A DNA stretch of 8,893 bases from Candidatus Vogelbacteria bacterium CG10_big_fil_rev_8_21_14_0_10_51_16. GTDB taxonomy: Bacteria > Patescibacteriota > Minisyncoccia > Phycocordibacterales > JACRKE01. Location: the NCBI GenBank assembly GCA_002774795.1, contig PCYI01000025.1, positions 62,799 to 71,691 of the forward strand, in the 5' to 3' direction. How positions within the stretch are numbered: the stretch's first letter is position 1; the number at the start of each line of letters is the position of its first letter. The translations under genes and the position numbers were made by a program. The notes under the pieces were generated by a model. It did no database searches. It was not told where the DNA came from and saw nothing but the letters and a program-made list of their open reading frames with translations. Of the stretch, positions 1-5,753 are shown piece by piece.

Positions 1-34
1 TACTAAAGTTTGCGAGGCAAAAAACCAGAAAAAC

Positions 35-535
35 ATGGCATCAACCGGAACAAAAGAAATTACGGTGAACTGGGCCCTTTTGGGTGGGGTAATGGCCTTT
101 TTCGATGTTCTTAAAATAGTTCTCTATCTGGCGGTTGTTGGAGCTGTTATTATGAGTATCATAAACATTATCGTTGGAGGCCTGATGTGGTTTGCTCTTA
201 AAAAAGGAGGGGTGGCGACGCCTTTTAAAGATATTAGAGGGAGTTACGGCATGAGCATTATTCCCATATTCAACCTGTTTTTCCAATCGTGGCTCTATCG
301 CACAATAAAACTTAAGAAAAAATACGACAAAGTGAACGCTGCCGCGCGGAAACAAAAAGCGGGTGCCGTACTGGTTGCCCGCCGGACGGAGCAGGTCCAA
401 GTGGCGACAGCTCTCGTCAAACAGCGCCAAAACCAAGCGACACCAATAGCTTCGAGGCCACCACCGCCAAGGGGCAACATCTTAGGCGAGATGGGAGCGA
501 GAAGCAGAGTGGGGGGAGTGCCGTTGGTCGCGTAG
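35..535 (+). CDS. Small membrane protein of unknown function with basic, proline-containing tail
   Basis: I do not recognise a named family. The 166-residue product has a long hydrophobic stretch at about residues 24-54, enough for one long or two short membrane helices. A second, weaker hydrophobic segment lies at about 70-88. From about residue 90 it becomes strongly basic and alanine/glutamine-rich, possibly helical or coiled, and ends in a tail with a four-proline run near residue 142. This suggests an inner-membrane protein with a cytoplasmic basic tail. The ATG at 35 has no good Shine-Dalgarno. The frame is open back to the window edge, so the true start could lie upstream and the N terminus is uncertain. 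It is followed by secreted and pilin-like genes on the same strand, so a role in the same envelope or secretion apparatus is an inference from position only. Confidence 0.7.
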   Translation: MASTGTKEITVNWALLGGVMAFFDVLKIVLYLAVVGAVIMSIINIIVGGLMWFALKKGGVATPFKDIRGSYGMSIIPIFNLFFQSWLYRTIKLKKKYDKVNAAARKQKAGAVLVARRTEQVQVATALVKQRQNQATPIASRPPPPRGNILGEMGARSRVGGVPLVA

Positions 536-542
536 GGTATGT

Positions 543-586
543 AATACAGGGCATAGGGCGTAGGGCATAGGGCGTAGAATACAGGG
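543..586. repeat. Heptad tandem repeat GGGCATA/GGGCGTA
   Basis: Four 7-bp units alternate GGGCATA, GGGCGTA, GGGCATA, GGGCGTA at 549-576. The array is flanked by direct copies of AATACAGGG at 543-551 and 578-586. It fills most of the 64-bp gap between two genes and ends just before the AGGA ribosome-binding site of the downstream gene. The same units recur at 4151-4260, so this is a dispersed repeat family and not a chance local run. Confidence 0.85.
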
Positions 587-589
587 TGC

Positions 590-593
590 AGGA
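590..593 (+). promoter_or_regulatory. Shine-Dalgarno AGGA for the 600 start
   Basis: AGGA lies six bases before the ATG at 600 and supports that start. It is one of the few plausible ribosome-binding sites in the window and directly abuts the heptad repeat. Confidence 0.5.
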
Positions 594-599
594 AATAGT

Positions 600-1619
600 A
601 TGAACAAGCTCAAAATCACCAACAAGACAGTCTTCGGGATTTTCGCCATTCTTACCCTCTGTCTTTTGCCTCGAGCAGATACTTTTGCCATAAGCGAACG
701 CCAGTTGGCCGGAAATCTCATCACAGAAGTCTCCCCCGATCACCCGGGGGCGCACACAAAAGTGATGGTCACTTTGGTGAGCTTTGCCCTCGACCTCAAC
801 CGCTCTATTGTAAGCTGGTCTATAGACGGCGAAACAAAGCTTACCGGCGTAGCAAAAAACAAACTAGAGTTTACCACCAAGGGGCCCGGAACGCGCACCA
901 CTGTCATAGTCCGAGCGCTCGCTCCCGATGGCACCGAGCACGCAAAAGAGCTCGTCTTTATCCCCGGGGACATTGATCTGGTCTGGGAGACAAACACATA
1001 CACTCCTCCCACATACAAAGGCAAGGCACTTCTAACCTCCGGCGGGACTGTGCGTTTCATTGCCTTGCCGATACTGTATGATAATACGGGGAAGCGGGTC
1101 GCGACAGACCTGTTGTCATACGACTGGTCGCGTGATTACGAAAAACTCCGCGCCCTCTCCGGATACGGAAAGGATGTGGCCGAATTTGGTGGCTTTACCA
1201 CTCTTAAAAACACCGTCATAAGTGTGGTGGTGCGTGACCTCGAAAGCGGGAACAGTGTCGAGAGCAGTGTGGCCATCAAAGCAGGGGAGCCCACTCTCCG
1301 TTTTTACGAAGAGTCTCCTTTGGCGGGGACCCGCTACGAACGGGCGGTGTCGGGGAATTACAGTATGCCGGGCGCTGAGGCCACCTTGAGGGCCGAGCCG
1401 TACCACCTTCCTCTTTCAGTCGGCCAACGCCCGACATTCCGCTGGACCATCGGTGGCCTTCCTGCGCAGGCAGACCAAGCCAATCCCCGTCTCATCACCC
1501 TTCGTCAAGAAGCGTCGGGAGCAGGCACGGCCGAGCTTGCCTGCAATGTCGAGGGTGAGGTGGGAAGTGTAAAGAGTGCTCTTTCTGTTCTTTTTGGAAG
1601 TCGCACAAGCGTCTTTTAA
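600..1619 (+). CDS. Secreted or surface protein with three Ig/PKD-like repeats
   Basis: The 339-residue product begins with a basic n-region and a hydrophobic core (about residues 10-23). A likely signal peptidase site follows DTFA near residue 30. The rest is beta-rich, with no further membrane helix. Three tryptophans sit in similar short motifs: VSWSIDG (W73), YDWSRD (W176) and FRWTIGG (W282). They are about 103 and 106 residues apart, and each is followed by a glycine-containing turn and an alternating hydrophobic strand. This is the pattern expected of three tandem Ig or PKD-like beta-sandwich domains. Such domains usually mediate adhesion or scaffolding outside the membrane. The call is from pattern, not a profile match. 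It precedes a pilin-like gene, which suggests a shared surface structure. The ATG is supported by AGGA at 590-593. Confidence 0.8.
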   Translation: MNKLKITNKTVFGIFAILTLCLLPRADTFAISERQLAGNLITEVSPDHPGAHTKVMVTLVSFALDLNRSIVSWSIDGETKLTGVAKNKLEFTTKGPGTRTTVIVRALAPDGTEHAKELVFIPGDIDLVWETNTYTPPTYKGKALLTSGGTVRFIALPILYDNTGKRVATDLLSYDWSRDYEKLRALSGYGKDVAEFGGFTTLKNTVISVVVRDLESGNSVESSVAIKAGEPTLRFYEESPLAGTRYERAVSGNYSMPGAEATLRAEPYHLPLSVGQRPTFRWTIGGLPAQADQANPRLITLRQEASGAGTAELACNVEGEVGSVKSALSVLFGSRTSVF

Positions 1620-1651
1620 TTTTAATAGTGCCTCAAAGTTTTCCGGGTTAG

Positions 1652-1752
1652 TTCTCCTCCCCCTGGACAGGGGGAGGTTGGGAGGAGGTAGTATGGCTCT
1701 AAACCTACCCCACCCCAACCCTCCCCTGGCCAGGGGAGGGGGCAACCATACT
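1652..1752. repeat. Pair of inverted C/G-rich palindromic (REP-like) repeats
   Basis: Two copies of one element face each other. Copy A is a hairpin with 10-bp arms, CCTCCCCCTG (1656-1665) and CAGGGGGAGG (1668-1677), followed by TTGGGAGGAGG. Copy B, centred on TGGCCA near 1727-1732, has arms CCCTCCCC and GGGGAGGG and is preceded by CCCCACCCCAA. That flank is the inverted counterpart of copy A's. AGTATGG (1690-1696) pairs perfectly with CCATACT (1746-1752), so the unit can fold as two hairpins or as a longer cruciform. A third copy of the core is at 4100-4124. This fits a BIME-like arrangement of REP sequences. It may also act as a terminator or mRNA-stability structure in the gap after 1619. 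Confidence 0.8.
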
Positions 1753-1768
1753 CAACCACACGGGAAAC

Positions 1769-1785
1769 CTCGAAAGAGCTTCGAG
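1769..1785. repeat. Small hairpin upstream of the pilin-like gene
   Basis: CTCGAA (1769-1774) and TTCGAG (1780-1785) form a perfect 6-bp stem with a 5-base loop. It lies 22 bases before the ATG at 1808. No T-run follows, so it is not a typical terminator. Its function is unknown. Confidence 0.4.
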
Positions 1786-1807
1786 TTAACTGGGCAACCT
1801 GAAATAA

Positions 1808-2761
1808 ATGACATTTTCCGAAAAAAGAACAGTGGGCCAACCTTCAATTGAAGTCAGACTTCAATTTGTGTTTATACTACTAATTTTAGTGGCCATTTTC
1901 GCTTTTCCTTTTTTTGCCAATGCCCAAAATTATCAGCTCCTAGAGCCAACGTTTGGCGGTGTGGTTGGCTTTGACGGGAGTACCAAATTTGAAACACTTT
2001 TTACAAATCTTTACCAGTGGATTTTTAAGTTGGCTGGCCTCGTGGCCGTGCTCCTGCTCATCTATGCCGGAGTCCTTTATGTTTTTGGCGGGTTTGGGGG
2101 ACCTACGGAAAGCAACATCTCAAAGGCAAAAGGTATCTTTTGGGACCTCGCTATTGGTGGTTCTATTCTCCTTATAAGCTACATCGCCTTGCGGGCCATA
2201 AATACTCAATTTGTGTCTATAAGTTTCGACAACGCGGGCATGCCCCCCATCTGGACGCTCGTTAAAGGCGGAGGAGGGGGAGGTGGATTGCCAACAACAA
2301 ATACAAGGGAAGAGGTTACCCAAGCTCTTAGTCACACCCCGGTAGCACCCACAGACCCGCAAGCCGATCCTGCAACACAACGCCAATCACAAGAAGATAG
2401 GGTTAGGGCATCCGTAGGCGAGGCAACAAGAAATGTTAGTTATGCTGATGGCGTCATGCTTACTAGAGACGACGGTTCAGTCGGCCTGTCTTATAGCAGT
2501 CTTAATGAAACAGCAAGCGCTTGTGCTTCTTGTAAATTTGAAGTAATAGCCGGAACAGAGAAGTATCCTGATGCAAATAAGTTAGAGATTAAATACAATG
2601 CAGACTTAGAGCGCATTGTTAAGAACGAACCAGGGGTAAGAACAGAGGGGATAACTGGAAGTCAAGACTATTTAATCACTAGAGGACAGGTGACAACAAG
2701 ATACGCCTTTTACCCAGGAGATAGATTGGGAAACAAGGTGACGATAACTTCAAGTCGCTAA
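1808..2761 (+). CDS. VirB2/TrbC-like (T4SS pilin type) membrane protein with unknown C-terminal domain
   Basis: The 317-residue product has an N-terminal signal peptide (hydrophobic core about residues 19-35, likely cut after ANA near residue 39). Two membrane helices follow at about 71-95 and 110-130, joined by a short loop with Gly, Pro, Ser and Lys. Signal peptide plus two helices is the architecture of VirB2/TrbC pilins. The helix wording (LAGLVAVLLLIYAG, then an LLISYIALRAI helix) resembles the T4SS-pilin family frequent in Patescibacteria. Unlike a normal short pilin it continues past a seven-glycine run (154-160), a Pro/Gln-rich linker and about 110 residues of soluble domain with a CASC motif (C239, C242). 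I do not recognise that domain. The coding sequence of the last 120 or so residues looks more A/T-rich than the first part, consistent with a separately acquired domain. The start has no Shine-Dalgarno. The stop overlaps the next ATG by one base (TAATG), implying translational coupling. Confidence 0.75.
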   Translation: MTFSEKRTVGQPSIEVRLQFVFILLILVAIFAFPFFANAQNYQLLEPTFGGVVGFDGSTKFETLFTNLYQWIFKLAGLVAVLLLIYAGVLYVFGGFGGPTESNISKAKGIFWDLAIGGSILLISYIALRAINTQFVSISFDNAGMPPIWTLVKGGGGGGGLPTTNTREEVTQALSHTPVAPTDPQADPATQRQSQEDRVRASVGEATRNVSYADGVMLTRDDGSVGLSYSSLNETASACASCKFEVIAGTEKYPDANKLEIKYNADLERIVKNEPGVRTEGITGSQDYLITRGQVTTRYAFYPGDRLGNKVTITSSR

Positions 2762-4068
2762 TGACCTACAAAACACTTCTCATTATTATAGCCGTCTTTC
2801 TCCTCGCCGGGCTTGGGGTGGGGTTTTTTATCTTCAAAGAGCGTCCAGTAGAGACAGTGCGGGTGACGGAGACCGCCCCTGAGGGTTTCTTTCCCGCCTC
2901 CTCGGAAGACGCCAGAGTTCCTGCCCGAGATAGTCAAGGCCAGAGTCAGGGAGGAGCCTTCTCTCTCGAAAAGCCGTCCACCGGCTCCGACCAAACTCGC
3001 AAAGCCCTATCCCTCCGTCAGTTTGTAGCGGTCCCGGTATCCGGGGCCACAATCCTCGAGCACAAAGATGACATAGTGGTCCGCTACATCGAACGTGAGT
3101 CAGGCCACGTCCTCGAAATGGCTCTGAACGAGAAGGTGCCGACCAAGGTGACGAATACCACTCTCCCCAAGACGACCGAGGTTCTGTGGGGTCCAAAAGG
3201 GGAGACCCTTATCATCCGCGCTCTCGATGGGCCGGAGAACAGGCTTGAAACTGTCTTCGCCCAAGTGGTAAAACCGAAACAGGCCACCTCTACCGACGAA
3301 ACCCGCCGGCTCACCTTTGGAGAGGTGGTGCCCCTTGCTGTGGGTTCGCTTGAGGGAGCGCTCTTGCCAAGCACTATCAGGGCAGTGACTGCTTCACCGT
3401 CTCGCGACAAGATTTTCTTTCTTCTCGAAACCGCAGATGGTGTTTCGGGGGTCGTCTCAGACTTTATTAGAGCCGACACAGCGCACGGCCAACTCCCTGT
3501 ATACTCATCACCTTTCCGCGACTGGCATACGCAATGGGCAAGCGCGAACAGTATCGCACTCACCACTAAGCCGGCCAGCGGTGTTCCCGGCTATCTTTAC
3601 CTTCTCAATACAACAAGCAAAAGCCAAGAAAAGCTCTTAGACGCCGTCCCGGGCTTAACCGCTCTTGTGAGTCCCAAAGGAAACCTGGTCATATATGCCC
3701 GGGCCCAAGGGTCGGGTTTCACCACTTTTATATTAGATAAGACTAGCCGAGAGAGTGTCGCTTTCCCACTTCAAACACTTCCCGAAAAATGCGTCTTCAG
3801 TGTTGATGAAAAAACTGTTTTCTGCTCAGTCCCAGACACTGTTTTGCCGGGCCTTTATCCGGACCACTGGTACCAAGGTGTCACCTCTTGGAATGACGCT
3901 CTGTGGGAAGTTGATATAAATACCGGGGAGGCCACCAGGCTCGTCAGTGCGTCAGATTTTCGACTCTCACAAACGCTAGACGCTGTCGATTTGCAACTAT
4001 CTACAGATGGTCGACTACTACTTTTAAGAAACAAGCGAGACAGTACTCTTTGGGTTTTGGAGATGTAG
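2761..4068 (+). CDS. Membrane-anchored beta-propeller-like (WD40/TolB-like) protein
   Basis: The 435-residue product has one N-terminal membrane helix (about residues 5-25) with little before it, so it is probably an anchor with the bulk outside. A low-complexity Ser/Gln/Glu-rich stalk runs to about residue 85. The remainder is a run of short beta-strand repeats. Recurrent phrases such as VLWGPKGETLIIRA, ALVSPKGNLVIYAR and LQLSTDGRLLLLRN have the 'x-S-x-D/K-G-x-x-hydrophobic' strand pattern typical of beta-propeller blades. The segment VSGATIL...VRYIERESGHV resembles a propeller family I associate with Parcubacteria, but this is unverified recall. Its start overlaps the pilin-like stop (TAATG), so the two are almost certainly one operon and may act in one complex. 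No enzymatic residues are evident, so a protein-interaction or scaffold role is inferred. Confidence 0.75.
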   Translation: MTYKTLLIIIAVFLLAGLGVGFFIFKERPVETVRVTETAPEGFFPASSEDARVPARDSQGQSQGGAFSLEKPSTGSDQTRKALSLRQFVAVPVSGATILEHKDDIVVRYIERESGHVLEMALNEKVPTKVTNTTLPKTTEVLWGPKGETLIIRALDGPENRLETVFAQVVKPKQATSTDETRRLTFGEVVPLAVGSLEGALLPSTIRAVTASPSRDKIFFLLETADGVSGVVSDFIRADTAHGQLPVYSSPFRDWHTQWASANSIALTTKPASGVPGYLYLLNTTSKSQEKLLDAVPGLTALVSPKGNLVIYARAQGSGFTTFILDKTSRESVAFPLQTLPEKCVFSVDEKTVFCSVPDTVLPGLYPDHWYQGVTSWNDALWEVDINTGEATRLVSASDFRLSQTLDAVDLQLSTDGRLLLLRNKRDSTLWVLEM

Positions 4069-4073
4069 GGGAT

Positions 4074-4140
4074 TGTGAATTACGAAATTCGGATTTATTC
4101 CCTCCCCTGGCCAGGGGGAGGGGCAATTTCGTAATTCACA
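4074..4140. mobile_element. 67-bp MITE-like element with nested inverted repeats, probable bidirectional terminator
   Basis: Perfect 16-bp terminal inverted repeats, TGTGAATTACGAAATT (4074-4089) and its complement (4125-4140), enclose a second palindrome CCCTCCCC-TGGCCA-GGGGGAGGGG at 4100-4124. The inner core matches the C/G-rich repeat at 1652-1752. The element starts five bases after the stop at 4068 and has no coding capacity. Its size and terminal repeats fit a non-autonomous miniature element or a REP-like unit that inserted into another inverted repeat. In RNA it would form a strong stem from either side, and it lies between convergent genes, so it could end both transcripts. No target-site duplication is evident. 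Confidence 0.7.
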
Positions 4141-4150
4141 GTAGGGGAGA

Positions 4151-4260
4151 GAACTAGGGCGTAGGCCATGCATACAGGCCACAGGGCGTAGGGCATAGGC
4201 CGAGAACTAGGGCATAGGGCATAGGGCATAGTTCCCTACGCCCTGTGGCCTGTGGCCTGT
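4151..4260. repeat. Heptad repeat cluster with 20-bp inverted repeat
   Basis: GAACTAGGGC occurs twice (4151-4160 and 4204-4213). TAGGGCA is repeated three times in tandem (4208-4228), bounded by GAACTA and TAGTTC so that the array is itself closed by an inverted repeat. ACAGGCCACAGGGCGTAGGG (4174-4193) has a perfect 20-bp inverted copy at 4234-4253, with a 40-base loop holding the heptads. GTGGCCT is then duplicated at the right end. The unit words match the array at 543-586. The cluster ends three bases from the yidC stop, so transcripts of yidC run into it. Confidence 0.8.
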
Positions 4261-4262
4261 AT

Positions 4263-4988
4263 TTACTCTCCAATTTCCTCCGCATTTTTCTTTACATACA
4301 ACTCGTGAACAAGGGCAAGACCGCTGTTTACTGCCCAGTAGATAGAAACGGCGGCAGGGAGAGTGGCCCCAAAAACGACGATAAACAGGGGTAAAAAGTA
4401 TTTCATCTGCACCTGCATACTTTTAGCAAAATCACGCTGGAAAGACGGCTCGACCTCTTTATCATCCTTAGGCAGGTCAGGAAACGCGTATTTGGTCTGC
4501 AAAAACTGGAAGAGGCCGGCCATAATTGCAAGAGCGATACTTCTCTCGCTCACATCGATAAGCCCCAAGAGCGTCGTGTTTAAAACATCAGGAGTTGGCG
4601 TGAACGAGTAGAGAAGCTCTGGAATGATACGAATATCACTTACCACATGATAAAGCGCGATAATAATGGGTATCTGGATAAGGAGGGTAAGAAAACCGGA
4701 AAAGGGGTTCACCCCATGCTCGCGATAAAGGGCCATAATCTTCATCCCTTGTTCTTGCGGATTATCTTTATGAGTGTCTCTAATCTTTTGGACATGGGGC
4801 TCAAGAGTTTTCAACTTTCTTTGAACCACTACAGACCGGTGCTGAAGGGGGAGAGTGATGAGCCGAATAGCTACCGTCACAATGATAATAGATAGGCCCA
4901 CATCATGAGTCGGCAAGATGGAGGCAAAGAAGACGAGCAGGTTGTAAACCGGCTCAAGAAAGATAGTGTGATAGAGAAAGGAAAACAT
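4263..4988 (-). CDS. yidC: YidC/Oxa1 membrane protein insertase
   Basis: The insertase places membrane proteins into the cytoplasmic membrane, alone or with SecYEG. The 241-residue product corresponds to the five-helix conserved core, without the large periplasmic domain of proteobacterial YidC. It has hydrophobic segments at about 12-26, 31-48, 98-116, 145-164 and 197-222. The IRLITLPLQ motif supplies the conserved groove arginine (R42). A charged cytoplasmic hairpin follows (about 55-90), then the FSGFLTLLIQIPIIIALY helix and the PAAVSIYWAVNS motif near the end, all family hallmarks. No lipoprotein signal is present. The ATG at 4988 begins just before the first helix. It has no Shine-Dalgarno; the upstream leader is pyrimidine-rich. 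It lies 97 bp downstream of rnpA on the same strand, the canonical order but without an intervening yidD. No jag gene follows, because the next gene is convergent. Confidence 0.95.
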   Translation of the reverse strand: MFSFLYHTIFLEPVYNLLVFFASILPTHDVGLSIIIVTVAIRLITLPLQHRSVVVQRKLKTLEPHVQKIRDTHKDNPQEQGMKIMALYREHGVNPFSGFLTLLIQIPIIIALYHVVSDIRIIPELLYSFTPTPDVLNTTLLGLIDVSERSIALAIMAGLFQFLQTKYAFPDLPKDDKEVEPSFQRDFAKSMQVQMKYFLPLFIVVFGATLPAAVSIYWAVNSGLALVHELYVKKNAEEIGE

Positions 4989-5085
4989 CGAATTTCGGTA
5001 AGGAGGAATAGGGAAGAAGAAAGAAGAGAGGCAGAGAGGCAGAAGAGAATGGCGGAGCGTTGCATCTGGTCACCATTTTATCTTC

Positions 5086-5442
5086 TTACTTTTTCCTTTC
5101 TCCTTGCAATAGGGCCAGTATATCACGCTCAAACTCTTTAAACGATGTTGTGGTCGCCGCCTTATTGAATGTAAATATAAACACTCGATCGTGAGGTAGT
5201 CGAGAACAAAGTTTCATTACAATTCCACGAGCACGCCGTTTCACCAAGTTACGGGTAACAGCCTTTTTGGCCACTTTGGCACTCACGATAAATGCAGTCT
5301 TAGCCGGCTTGCATGGATAGTCCACAATACGGAGTGAACAACTCCTCCCATGACGCACAGTACTCCTAAAAAATGGCTTTGGTGCTCGCGAGAAGAGCTT
5401 TTCAAGAAGTTTTCTGTCGGTCCGATATCCTCGCGGGAGCAT
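5086..5442 (-). CDS. rnpA: Ribonuclease P protein component
   Basis: RnpA binds the RNase P RNA and aids 5' maturation of tRNA precursors. From the ATG at 5442 the product is 118 residues, a normal length. It starts MLPRGYRTDR, as family members usually begin just before a basic LPxxxR segment. The signature KKAVTRNLVKRRARG (about residues 59-73) contains the conserved RNR-type motif, with R64, N65, K68 and R69 visible. An upstream in-frame GTG at 5490 would add 16 residues not expected in the family, so I prefer the ATG. No Shine-Dalgarno precedes either start. It follows rpmH after about 100 bp, the usual bacterial arrangement, and yidC comes next. Confidence 0.93.
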   Translation of the reverse strand: MLPRGYRTDRKLLEKLFSRAPKPFFRSTVRHGRSCSLRIVDYPCKPAKTAFIVSAKVAKKAVTRNLVKRRARGIVMKLCSRLPHDRVFIFTFNKAATTTSFKEFERDILALLQGERKK

Positions 5443-5513
5443 AAATATGTACAAAAATAAACCAACTGTCTGCGGGTCACTAAAATCCACAAAAGCCTGT
5501 GCCTAGTGGACAG

Positions 5514-5535
5514 AAAAAACGGGAACAGTCTCCGT
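5514..5535 (-). terminator. Weak hairpin plus T-run between rpmH and rnpA (possible attenuator)
   Basis: Read on the minus strand, ACGG and CCGT enclose a short imperfect stem and are followed by six T residues (5519-5514). The stem is only about four to six pairs with a bulge, so it is a weak terminator at best. Partial termination here would give more rpmH than rnpA transcript, as is known in other bacteria. Confidence 0.3.
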
Positions 5536-5545
5536 AAAATAGACC

Positions 5546-5680
5546 CTAAACCGCGAGTTTCTTCCTCCCTTTTTGGCGCCGACGCGCTATTACTCGCTTT
5601 CCATTGGCGGTACTTTGACGAGTCAAGAAGCCGTGTGTTGTTTTTCTCTTTTTTCTGCTTGGTTGGTAGGTAACAGACAT
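5546..5680 (-). CDS. rpmH: Ribosomal protein bL34
   Basis: Direct translation of the minus strand from the ATG at 5680 gives 44 residues ending at TAG. The protein contains the near-invariant L34 features: QPSRKKRKTTHGFLTR, then NGKRVIARRRQKGRKKLAV at the C terminus. It is very rich in Lys and Arg, as expected for a small rRNA-binding protein of the large subunit. Typical L34 length is 44-47 residues, so it is complete. Only three residues (SVT) and a Tyr precede the conserved QPS. It is the first gene of the leftward rpmH-rnpA-yidC cluster and is divergent from dnaA. AT-rich TAGTATACA-like sequence lies immediately upstream, but a convincing promoter with a -35 box is not resolved. Confidence 0.95.
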   Translation of the reverse strand: MSVTYQPSRKKRKTTHGFLTRQSTANGKRVIARRRQKGRKKLAV

Positions 5681-5753
5681 GGAAGTAGTGTATACTATCT
5701 CCACTTGAAAGACAATGCTTTTGTCTGAGCAGTAAGATTAAAGAGTTCGGTGC

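Noticed and set aside
417..755. Minus-strand 112-residue open frame through the heptad repeat
   Set aside because: Its Pro/Tyr/Arg-repetitive product simply translates the repeat and it overlaps two well-supported plus-strand genes.
1576..1851. Plus-strand 91-residue open frame across the palindromic repeat
   Set aside because: It overlaps the ends of two real genes in another frame and its middle is translated repeat.
3084..3566. Minus-strand 160-residue open frame opposite the propeller gene
   Set aside because: It lies wholly antisense to a coherent beta-propeller-like protein, and its composition is that of a complementary-strand shadow.
4151..4260. CRISPR array
   Set aside because: The units are 7-20 bp with no unique spacers of regular length and no cas genes, so it is a tandem/inverted repeat cluster.
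4877..5065. Minus-strand 62-residue open frame between rnpA and yidC, where yidD would be expected
   Set aside because: It overlaps the start of yidC in another frame and its Ser/Leu/Cys-rich product, derived from the pyrimidine tract, shows no YidD motifs.
5443..5490. GTG start at 5490 giving a 134-residue RnpA
   Set aside because: The added 16 residues are not expected in the family, and the MLPRGYR start at 5442 fits RnpA N termini better.
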